Positions 38,541 through 49,440 of a stretch of DNA of 64,000 nt are shown here, one piece after another; position 1 is the stretch's first letter; each line of letters begins with the position of its first letter. The position numbers and the translations under genes are program-made. The stretch is from Chaetorhynchus papuensis (Eukaryota > Chordata > Aves > Passeriformes > Rhipiduridae). The stretch lies in assembly GCA_013396525.1 (NCBI GenBank), contig VWYX01001275.1, forward strand, positions 62,001 to 126,000, given 5' to 3'. Under the pieces are notes generated by a model. The model made no database searches, had not been told where the DNA came from, and was given only the letters and a program-made list of their open reading frames with translations.

Positions 38541-40293
38541 AGAAGTGGTGGAGATAACATCTCAAAACTGGAGTGTTTCTGGAGAGAAGAAAAGTCGTCA
38601 GTGTGGAACCCAACCAATGAATGGCAGCCACTGCCCCTCTTCTTCCTCCTCACCAGTCCCCAGTAATGTGCTCTGCACCTGGTCCTGCTCCAGAAGCTGC
38701 AGTCAACCTCTGGCCCCCTCCCCTGTCACTCAGCTTCTTCAACCTTTGCAAAAAGAGCATTGGCAGGACTCCAAATCCTTAGGACTAAGCACTGTCCTGC
38801 TGCCACAGTGCTCCACACCCAGCAGCCAGCACACTGAATGGACAGGACTGTTTGCTGCTCTGTGAGGGAGGCACTGCTGCTGCTCTGAGGCTAAAGTCCT
38901 CTGCACCCTTGGCACAGCTTGGCTCCACATCCATTTGCACAAACTTGTACATGTTATCACACGTTAGAGCTTTCACCACCAACTGTTCTTTCAGAACAAT
39001 AAAAATCATGTTTTCCTTCCTAATAAAGTCTCCTTCCTCCCACTGGCCCTGCGACAGGGCTGTTTGTACACTGTATGGCAAGGTTTACCCGTGGAGAAGG
39101 GACCTGCCCAGGCCTACAGATTGCTTAATAGAATGATGATGCTAAGAGTTACTACAATCAAAGCAAAGTGACCAAGTTTAGACATTTGCTCATCTGCAGT
39201 GGCCTGAAGCTTACTGTTGTGTATCAGGCATTTAGACATGCAAACAAATTACACAGAAGATGTGAATAGCATGCTTCTGACTACTGACTACTTCTGCACT
39301 GAAGCCAGCAGGTCTGATGGGCAGCTCATGGGGTCTTGCACATCCCTGAAACCCCTGCTCTCCTTTGCCTTTGCAGCTCCTGTTTGGCAGAGTAAACCTT
39401 CCAGTCAGTGCCTGTCACCTACCTGTCATTTCTCAGACTGCACTCTCTCTTTTCTGGCAGTGGTACTTAAATAGTCTCAATCTGCATTCCCAATATCCCA
39501 TAAAAATGATTCATTAACCATGATAGCAGAGGAGTAGAGCTTCCAAGAAGAAGGAAAAGACTGATGAAATGACCAATGTTCATATTAACTATCCTGGCAG
39601 TGAAGATGGTGGACACTTGCTTCTGAATGGACAACCACGCTCAGTTACCTCTCTACTGACACATGCACTGTCGCCCTCAAAACGGGTCACAGTTCACAGC
39701 CTCTTTGATGAATAGCTAAGATGGGCATTTCTTCATGAAGTATCCTTTGAAAGGTCCTCTGTTTTCTTCTCCTCTCCTGTCAGCTGTTGCTGACACTGCT
39801 ACAGCACGCGGTATCCAATGCAGGAAGTGTCAGAGCAGGGATGTGGCTCACCAAACCACAGCCAGACAGAAGAGCAGGTCAAATGCACGGGCAGGAGCCA
39901 CTGCCAGCAACCAGTGAGCAGCAGCCTTGCACGTAGAGCTGTCCTGACCACAAAAACATATCAGGACTTTGCAAAATCCCCATCAGTCTTGGAGAGGCAA
40001 GGGAAGGTGGGATGCAAACAGGGCTTGCAGAGGCTGACCTGCCAGATCTGCAGTGTGGACCCTCCTGGCTATTTTCTCTTTCATATCCTGTTTGTACCGT
40101 ATGAGAGACTCTATGTGAATCTGGACTGACTCACCCATGGAAGAAAACCCTCTGTGGGGAGGAAACAACTTGATCTGATGACCTACTCTGAAGCAGCAAA
40201 AGTCTGGTTTAATTCCCCTCCTCTGCCATGACTGACTGCATTCCTTCAACTCCACATGATATAATCTTCATTAATGCCACAAGGGTTACCTCA
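38541..40293. other. Unassigned sequence between two CR1 tails
   Basis: No exon, repeat or RNA gene is recognised. Open frames up to 106 codons overlap on both strands and show no domain. Confidence 0.55.
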
Positions 40294-40370
40294 GAAATCA
40301 CAGAATCATAGAATTACAGAATCACTAAAATTGGAAAAGACCGCTAAGATTCTCAAATCCAAATGCAAGA
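40294..40370 (-). mobile_element. CR1 LINE 3' end, about 75 bases
   Basis: Antisense CR1 tail: AATCACAGAATCATAGAATT, a second ACAGAATCAC, then AAAATTGGAAAAGACCGCTA. The terminal repeat is present in more than one copy. The body is truncated after about 60 bases. Confidence 0.85.
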
Positions 40371-43300
40371 ACCTTCTTTATTTATTAAAGAAATACATGT
40401 TTTGTGACAAAGTGCAGGGAATGAAAGTATCCCAGGTCTTCAGGTGGGCTTTTACTGGGGACATCCACTGGATTTTCATCCTATGGGTGTAGACTGGGCA
40501 GGACCCGCTTAGTTCCTCTGCAGTGGCTCTGACCTCCTGGCAAGTTAGCACTCAAGATATTAAGTAATGCCAATGGGTTTGTTTATTGATAAACCTGTTA
40601 ATTGTGAAATCTGTGTGAAAATACACAGTTAAAGCTGATTTTACTGACATAGCTCAGTGGTAACAAGAGCCTCATAACAGAGTAAAATCCCAGTTTCCTC
40701 TTCAGCCTAATCAGTGAATCTCAGAGCTGATTTTCATCCAGCTCCTGCTCTTTTTGTCCATTTAAACAATTGTTTTATGGCTGCATAGAGAGCTCCAAAG
40801 GATGTTTTGGTGTTGCCTTTTCCATTCAGCTTCAGGATTTTCTGGGTCATGGAGTCCCCTGTCATGCTGCCCTGGCATGTGTCCATGACTTTTAGAGGTG
40901 CCTCAGAAGGCAGACAACAGGGATGGACCTTGAATAACCTGGCTGTGATCCAGGAGAACTGGACAGTCCACCTCAAAGCCTGGGCAAAGGCATGAGTGAG
41001 CAGCCATGTGCTGACCAAGCCCTGCTGGAGTCATCAGCTGGGCGAGCCACAGCTCCGTGAGCCAGGGTTACTGTGCAGAAGTGGCACAGCCATGCCCTGT
41101 GTGCCAAGGCAGGCACTCTGGCATAACTCCACATCCTTCAGCTCTCCTGCTGCCTCCCTACGCCAGCATAGGAAGTTTTCTCCCCAGCCCTTCCCTAATT
41201 GCTCCTTCCTGGACTCTGGCCACTGTTTGCAGCTCCCAGTGCCTCTGGTACAACTGTCTGCAGAACTGTGAAATGAGCTGGGTTAAAGACCAACAAGGGC
41301 AACCGGGTTTCTGGTTTCTTCTGAAGGGGTGATTTAAACCTCAGTCCTGTTAGCAGCTCATTTTTATGGCTGCTTCAACTCAGGGAGCAGGGGATGACAA
41401 CACAAGGGGACAGGGATGGGGACAGGATGGATGGGAACATCTTCAGTTGGCCTTGCTGCCAAACTGGCAAAGCAACATCCCTACATTTCAGCCCTGCTAG
41501 AAGCTCTCTCTACCCTTCACAGGCTCCCATCACTTTGCTGGCAGATCCTGCTATGCTTGAAGGATTTACTTCATTTTCCTTTAGGGATTAAATGGTTCAC
41601 ATAGCTTGACAGTCATTCTGTCATGGCACATGTGGGACTATCATTAACATTAAAAGGAATGAAACATCCATCCAGCAGAGAATAATCTGCTTAATGGCTA
41701 AATAGGAAAGCTGTGTACATTAAATTGCAGTCAGCTTCATGATGTAGTTTTCCCTATGATAAAATTGAGACTCATTTCAAAACAGGAAATTAATTTTCCC
41801 TCTTTATATTCACTGGGTGCCATAAATACAAACCTGCCCTTTGACAACCTATAGAAGTCTCCACTGTGGTGTATTTATAGAACCTGATGTGCCATGGATG
41901 CCTTAATGTAAAATCAGCTTCTGGTTTTATTGGGCTGATGGCTTTTGAAGTGTCAGATAGCCTGGGACAACATTTGTCTCAGCTCACACCCTGTGCCAAC
42001 CCATGAACAACTTTTACAGGCTGAACTTAAGCGTTTGAAGTTTTCTCTTCTGGAAAGCAGGAGACAAGGTGATCTGAAAGAAGGCTGAAAAAATTCAGGT
42101 GGACAATATGTACTTGATTTGTAGAGGTGTAAGTAACCACCAAGCATTTAGTTGCTCTCAAGAAGGGAGTAAAATCTGATTAATTTCATCAGAAAATTCA
42201 GACCAATTGTACTTAAGCCCATGCTGTTCTTTCAATAACTAAAATTCTGGCTACAGATTTGCATAAACAAGGATAGAAATTCTTTGTTATGTGTTTTAAT
42301 GTATGAAGTGGAAGTAGAGCTACATAAAACAGGAACTAGGGAACAGTCACTGAGGAACCAACAGCAGCAGGAATTGGGACTACCACTTGAACTACTGCCT
42401 TCTCCGTTACACGTTCAGCCCTTCAGTAGATGTAAAGCAGTTGCTGATATTCATATATAGAGTGCATTTACTACTGTGCTGCCCACACAGATTCTGAAGA
42501 GTGTGAGCAAGAGGCAGCCCCTGTGTGCACAGCAGCAGCAGCATGAGCAGGAAATAGCACCTGGATGGCATGCACACTTCTGGAGGAGGTCTAGCTCATT
42601 CTGCATTTGCCCACTCATTTCTCTCCAGCCCTGCTCTCTCAGTTGTGTCAGTGAGACTATCTGTCAGGACACAAATGAAGAGACTGAAGACTTGATTTAT
42701 GTTAAAAACAACCTCCGTACAGATGAAGTTATTTCTAACCCAGGCTGGTTCACCTTTTGGCCCCACATCAGGAGCTGATGGAGTAACAACTGGGGATTCT
42801 TCAGGGGTGTGGAACAGCAAGAAAAGAAGCTACAGCTGAAAGCAACATGAGTCAAATGGCTGCCTAAGATGGTGGTGTGTCACTTCTTGTGTACGTGTTT
42901 CACAGCTGTTTGGCTGTGGACCACAATGTTCATCCCAGTCCTCAAGTGCTTCTTGAAGTTACACCTAAACCACGAGTGTTCAACTACTTGAATACACAAC
43001 TGTTTTTATTAATGAATATTAAAATATCATCAAAAGTGGAAGAACAGAACTGAAGCTCCTTTCACTTGTCTCAAGGTCACAAAAGTACCTGGAGAAATCA
43101 GGACGAAGTGTGTTTCCTTCCCTACAAATTCCCACATCACCCTCCCCTTCATTCCCACTGGATAAGCACTTCTGCTGCTGGCCACTGAGCTGCTCTTGGT
43201 TGCTAAAAACCAATTCAATTGGGCCAAATGCGTGGGACCTACACCTGGGTTAGAATGACCCCCTCAGCCCCAGCATCATCCCTGAAGACAGGGGAAAGGT

Positions 43301-44017
43301 CTGAGGTGGAGTGGAACAAAAACGAGCTTCCCTGACCCCTCTCCCAGGCCCATCTGCAAACCTGGGGGATGGCTCAGGCTTCTTCCCAGCTAAGCTCTGG
43401 TTAACTGGAAATGTACCAGGCTTGTACTAAAGTACAAAGCAACCTGCTCAGTACCTTAGTCCTCTCTCTGGCCCCTTGCCTCCATCTGTCTTTGCAGCCT
43501 CTGACACTCCATGGGGAAAGAAGCTGCAGCATAACTTCTTCCCTCTTTTCCCCCATCTTCACTGCTCCTGGGGGAGCAAGGAGGGAAGCTGGAGCCAGGG
43601 TGGTCCCATCCGGCCTCACGGCAGCTGGGACAGCTGCAGCCCTTCACCCTACAGGGACAAAGCTGCTGGGAGCTGCAGTGTGAAACCAGGGGAATGGAGA
43701 AATTGGTGCCTTGCAACACTTTGTATCAATGTACAAGCTGTGTCTTAGTTGTTTCCCTGCAAATATAATCTCAAAAGCTACCACTTCCATCATCACTTTT
43801 GAAGTAAAATATACTTCTCTGCTTGGCATCAGGATGAGAAAACTCTGCCACAAAGCAGATGCTCTTTAGACTTTCAGACTTTGAAGTGGTTGTTCTTAAC
43901 ACAAGCAACAGGCAGCATTCATATAAAACCTTAGCACTGGAGCAGGGTCAAGCTGAGAAACTTAATATTCTGGTGCTTTAAGAGTACTAATCTGGCACAA
44001 ATTCATCCTGGCTGCTG
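40371..44017. other. Unassigned noncoding sequence
   Basis: Nothing I recognise: no domain-bearing open frame, no CpG island, no repeat family. The stretch at about 41600-42340 is AT-rich. Confidence 0.5.
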
Positions 44018-44051
44018 CAGCTGCCCAGTATGATTTGAAGAGATGAAGAGG
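44018..44051. repeat. 34-base direct repeat, left copy, at gap edge
   Basis: This 34-base segment, starting CAGCTGCCCAGTATGATTTG and ending in GATGAAGAGG, directly abuts the left edge of the N run. It recurs without change at 44278-44311. Confidence 0.98.
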
Positions 44052-44277
44052 NNNNNNNNNNNNNNNNNNNNNNNNNNNNNNNNNNNNNNNNNNNNNNNNN
44101 NNNNNNNNNNNNNNNNNNNNNNNNNNNNNNNNNNNNNNNNNNNNNNNNNNNNNNNNNNNNNNNNNNNNNNNNNNNNNNNNNNNNNNNNNNNNNNNNNNNN
44201 NNNNNNNNNNNNNNNNNNNNNNNNNNNNNNNNNNNNNNNNNNNNNNNNNNNNNNNNNNNNNNNNNNNNNNNNNNNNN
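44052..44277. other. Assembly gap (226 N)
   Basis: A run of N bordered on both sides by the same 34 bases. Either the two contigs truly overlap and the gap is false, or the gap hides copies of a tandem repeat. Confidence 0.99.
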
Positions 44278-44311
44278 CAGCTGCCCAGTATGATTTGAAG
44301 AGATGAAGAGG
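44278..44311. repeat. 34-base direct repeat, right copy, at gap edge
   Basis: Identical to 44018-44051 and begins exactly at the right edge of the N run. Confidence 0.98.
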
Positions 44312-46069
44312 GAGAACCTAATGAAGAAGGAATGGAGTTTGGGCTAGTAGATGCACTGGATACAGAGGAGCTTCACAGATACTGCTTCTTGTTCCCAGAG
44401 GAGAAGAAGCTCAGATGGCTTTGGCCAGTTTGCAATTGCAAGGGATCATATTTTATTTTTTGCTTGTGGCCAAGTCAGCTGCTGTATTAAAAAATGACCA
44501 TGGTCAAAATCAGCGGTGGACACGGCTACAATATGGGAGTAAAAACCATGCTGTAGTACATCTGCTCCCCTGGCACACAGCCCAGCACATTAACCAGGAG
44601 TGTTGGGGAAGAGGAGGAGAGAGAAGAAAGAGCTACAGCCTCCGGAGTCTTCCCTGTTCTGGCAGCGAGTCTCTCTAGGGCAAAATCTTCCTATTTTGGG
44701 TGTGTCTGTGGATTCCTGTGCAAGACACTCTTAAGACATATGATTAGATGTTTTCCTGAATAGGAGCAATCTCAAGTGTAGATTCACAAGCTTTTTTCCT
44801 GATCTCTGACTGGGACCCACAAAAGGACAGGGCATGAGAAGCTTGAGGGAGCGTGCGGGGGGGATGCCTTTACCAGGCTTGCCAGCCTGGGCAGGCGTAC
44901 AGGGAGGCAGCCAGGCGAGACTGGGAGCTTCCCTGGGGATGCCCTGGGGTTGGCAGCCAGAGTAGCAGGGCTCTATTATTCTTCTGAGTAACAGCCTGTG
45001 TTGCTGGGGGAAGCAGATCCCACTGTGCTGCCTCATCCCACTCGCCCTACCCAGCTGCTGGAGATTGCAGCAAAGGGAGTCCCAAGGCAATGATTTGGGG
45101 TCAGAAACCTCCTGACCCCCACCTGCCTCTTGCTAGAGCTCTGCAAGCTCTCACACATGCTGCCAGTCCCCAGGGGAATGATAATTGTAGGCTGGGGTCT
45201 TGCCGTTTAAGTGCTTGGGGAACGATTTCTTTGTCTGGATTTCTCTGCTGCCACCACTGAAGGGTACTGATCTCTGCCTGGGAGCCCTGTGTGCAGCCAC
45301 TGTGTCAATATTTAATCATGGTAATTAGTAACAGGCTGGGTGGCTCAGGAATTCACAGCTCAGCATTTACCTCATTCACCTCACCCGTCTCTTGGGCGCG
45401 TAAGGGACGTGTCTATGGCAGAGAGAAGCAGAGGCTTGTGGAAGTGCAGCTGCCCCATTTTTTTTGGTAAACATTTTATTTATAGGCTTCTACAAATCCT
45501 TTTGCTCTGGTGGCACATGATGCTGTGAAACTAGGAAAAGAGGAATTCATTCCAGGTCAAAAGAAATTCCTTTTGTATCTAAACCATGGGCAGCTGCCCT
45601 TTGCTACCAGTGTTTTAAGGCTTTTAAAAATCACAGACTGGTGGCAGAGCAGCAAGCTGCCTCTTTCCTCTGAAAACTGGGTTAAAGCAAGACCCTGCAT
45701 GCCTCACAAAGCTCTATCCCTCCACTGAAGCAGAGCAGAATATACATCCCGTTACATCAGTCAATGCCCTGCACCTCTCCCAAAGGCATCAGCTACCAGG
45801 AGTGGGTCCTCTGCTTCAAGGCTTGAGGCTCAGCCGGCAGAGTGGGGCTGACTGCTTCTGAAATCTTTAGGAATTTCTCTTCAGGAGTTACAAATTAAGG
45901 TCTCACTGGAGGCATCATAAATCAGATCCAAGGCTGCCTGCTTTGAAGAGGCTTTCCAACACAGCAGAAGGACTCTCACTTGTGGTGTATGTGAGCCATG
46001 GCTCCACGATATACCCATTCTTCATCTGTGAAAGTTCAAGTTAATAGCTGTAGGAAAAAGAATTAATAG
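44312..46069. other. Unassigned noncoding sequence
   Basis: No recognised gene or element. Open frames of 60-119 codons here lack any domain. Confidence 0.5.
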
Positions 46070-46440
46070 GTGTAGTAAAATCAAAGCCAAATGCGAAGAG
46101 TTGCAAGGGGAATGGGCAATAAAATGGCAGATAAAACTTAACATTGATAAATGTTTCTGGGACTCTTTTTCTTGTAAAAGAGAAAATGCAGAGAAGAGAT
46201 GCTAAAGGTCTGTGAAGTCATGAGTGATGTGAACATGGAGAACAGGAAAATGGTTTTAACTTTCTCCTCCAGTACAGGAGGTAGTGGCCACTAAATAAAA
46301 CTAGCAGAAGGCAGGTTCAATTAAGTTCTTCACCAAAATGTGCTCAAGTGCTGGGATATGTTACTTAACACAGGATGTGGATGCTGAAAATGTCACTCAA
46401 CTAGGCATAATTGTAGAAGAACAGATAGCTGGGGGGACCA
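46070..46440 (+). mobile_element. Old decayed CR1-like LINE fragment
   Basis: AAAATGGCAGATAAAACTTA followed by ACATTGATAAATG corresponds to the CR1 reverse-transcriptase codons for WQMKFNVDKC. Further on, TACAGGAGGTAGTGGCCACT, then AACTAGCAGAAGGCAGGTTC and GTTCTTCACC follow the consensus 3' part (tacaagaactaggggtcatc...aaactaacaggcagcaggtt...tacttcttcac). The copy is heavily mutated with an internal deletion, so it is much older than the element at 27664. Borders are approximate. Confidence 0.65.
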
Positions 46441-49179
46441 GAAATGTCTGTAGTGACCTTCCTCCCCTTTTCTCTTTAGGCTATTTTTTTTCAGTAGTAG
46501 AGGAGAAGTGGCATGTAGCCATCAGAATGGGAGTTGCATTGAGTCCTGAACTGGAGAGACCTGTCAGACAGGGAAACAAAATTCACAGTTTGTATGAGAA
46601 AACATACATCTCCATCACATACTGAAACTTCTCTTGTCAGCACTTACTGCACAACAGAAGATAAGTTACTGGGTCAGCGTCTCCTCCTCATCCATCCTTA
46701 CCTTCCCATATCTTCACCAGGGCACTAATCACACCACATCAGGTATCTGGGGTATATGACTGACAGGAGATGTAGGTTTGAGTTGGCCACACCACTCACC
46801 AGTCTCAGCACTCTGCAGAAATATGAATCAGTGGGCCAAGTACTGATAGCAGTGCTCCAAGACATGGGATAAGCTGTGCTCCTGCTTTCTTTAGAGTGCA
46901 AATACTGCAAAATATTGTAAATACAGAGTGATAAGCCTCTCTCCTGCTGCTGGCCTGTGAGACCACAAACTGGGAAAAGGTCTATGACACTGTGGTGTAG
47001 CAAAGGGAGCAGCAAGGCAGGGACTGTCCATCAGGGCGCGGTGTGAAGAGACCCAGCTAATTGTCTCTCTCTCCTTACACAGCTGTACTGAGCTGTCATC
47101 TCTGTGATGCCTGCTGAGATCCACCTACCCCCACATCAGCTGCCCACTGCCTCTCACAATGCAGGACATACTCAAGATGCCATTATCACCTTTCCCCAAT
47201 GCCTGTGTGCACATGCCAGTGTGTATGCAATAACTACAGCCATGTGAATACCTATGTGTGCATTTTTATAGAGATATAAACAGGGATTTTTGGGTCCGCT
47301 GTTTTCCAAGCAGATGGGGATTTGGAAGGGCCTTTCCTTCCCAGAGAGGGCAATTAGGTAGTCTGTTTTAATAAGGGCAGTATCCTATTCTGCCAGTGAT
47401 CAGTGAGGACGACTGCCACAACATCCAAGTGGTGCAGCCAGCAAGCATTTGGCTTAATTACTTCTTGACAAGACCTGGTCTCTGTGGAACATTCATAAAT
47501 AATTTTGCTGGGGGCACAGGAGCTGGCTCATTGCTGCAGACCCACAACAAGACAGACAACAAAAACCCAACCACATCCTGAATCTCATCTAATTATTGGT
47601 GTGAGGCTTCCTACTAAACCGAGTTCAGAACAGAGCTTCTTGTTCATGCTGCAGGGGAGAGGTTGTGGCATTAGCATCCCTGGGGGCTCATGAGTGACAA
47701 GGGGGAGGGGAGGGGGGATGTCTGGAGTCCCGATGAGCATGGATGGCAGGAGGTGAGTGAATAGGGAGCTTCACTCGGAGAGTGACAGCTGCGAGGCTCC
47801 ATGTCCCCTCTGCTCCTGCCAGCAGTGCCTCCTGGAGCTTTTGTTTCTCTGCAGCCAGGATGACAGCCTTGTTCGACTCCTCACCGGAGTGCGCCTTCCT
47901 TGCAGGCATGGATGCTGTGCACGTGGGATCGAGCATTGTCAGTGCCTGACAAACAATAGGGCATCAAGGAAAAACAAAAAGGTGGTTTTCTTCAAACACA
48001 GACTTTCTCACTTCCAAGCACTCTAGCTTCCAACGAGAGCAGCTGACCTTACTGGACCACTCCAAATAGTCAGCAAATACGCTCTGTGCTGGCGATGATT
48101 GGGGAAAAAAGCTGCCTTCTCAATGCAAATGGAAATTGGTAACAAGAAAGCGGTATGCTCAGAGCTTTCCAGGTTGTTTTCTCATTCCCCATCCTGCCAC
48201 CCTTGTGTGCATCACTCATCCTTCCTGTGCTCTGACCCTGCACTGGTGCTTTCACCACACTGTGCTGTGACCTCTCTGAATTCAGCGCTGCACCCCCCGG
48301 CCCAGGGCTGTGTCAGCGAGAGAGGGAGGGGCCGAGACATGCCACGGTGCTGTGGAGACTGTGAGTGAGCCTGACACTCCCCTACAGCACCGAGTGTTTG
48401 CTTTGCTGGCTGGTTTCACTTCTGAACCGTGCTCTGGCACTGCAGAAAAACACTCATGGAGGACTCCAGGTGTGTATCTGAGTTTGATATTGAATGGCCT
48501 TCACCACCTTGTGGACCTCTTTAAGGCTGTGAGTGCTAGATTAACTGCTTTGGTTTGTCTGGAGCAAACAGAGAAAACTCCAGGATGGGCTGGAATGCAG
48601 GAGAGTGGTTTGGGAACTGGCTGCAGCTCTGGTGAGGGCTTCCCTCTGAACCCCTGACACTTGCACTCCCATGTTCTTTCCCTGCTTTCCACACAGTTCT
48701 CTAAAACCAACCTCCTCTTGCCTGTTCCCACCCCTGCCTCTGATCTGGAGAGAGCTGCTTGAGCCATTTTACTTCTGTAGCTCTTGGTGTTCCAGGCCAC
48801 CAGAAGCTCCGCAGAAAGACCTAAGGGTGACAGTTTCCAGTTTAACATGCATGGATGATAACGCACTGTGGTGAAAATATGCGTGAGACACTCGATTCAC
48901 TCAGGTAAGTGTTATCCAAAAGATGCTGGGAGCACCACAGATCTGCTGGAGACCTCAATTTGGTATCTAACAGCACACCAAAACAAAAGCACTTGATACA
49001 TTTCAGTATTCAAAGGAAAGCAATGACCCAGGAGAGTGGGAGTGTCTAAATAACACTACCAATAGGCAAAGACTGTACAAATGGGCAGTGCTCAGTAAGA
49101 CCAGAAAGGAAAACAGAAGATTTAGAATGAGGACTGCAGCCCTTAAACATGCTGTTTCTGATGTGCAGGGAGTAGTCTT
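46441..49179. other. Unassigned noncoding sequence
   Basis: No recognised gene. Moderately GC-rich parts at 47700-48700 carry overlapping open frames of 60-121 codons on both strands without domains. Confidence 0.5.
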
Positions 49180-49440
49180 TCCGCCACAGGCAGGACAAGG
49201 AAAAGTGAACTTAAACTTCAGCAAGGGAGACTTAGACCAGAAAATTAAGTTTCCTAACTCTAGGCATTGTGAGACACTGGGGGAGATTGCCTGGGTGCTT
49301 ATTGAGTCTCTGTTGCTAAAGGTTTCTAAGAGCAGACTAGAAAAACTCTTGTAAAAAACTGGTTTACATCTAATTGATTTTATCGTGGAGCAGAAGGATA
49401 GATTAGGTGGATACTAAAGGCCTGAGGCAGTCCTATTTCC
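49180..49440 (+). mobile_element. Old decayed CR1-like LINE 3' fragment
   Basis: AAGTTTCCTAACTCTAGGCA then TTGTGAGACACTGGGGGAGA then TTGCCTGGGTGCTTATTGAG, ending GGTTTCTAAGAGCAGACTAG, follows the amniote CR1 3' consensus (tttcctaactctaagggtagtgagacactgg...ttgcctagggagg...ggtttttaagagcaggttag). Further right, GTGGAGCAGAAGGATAGATT AGGTGG may be the tail. It is diverged and lacks the terminal repeat. Confidence 0.7.
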
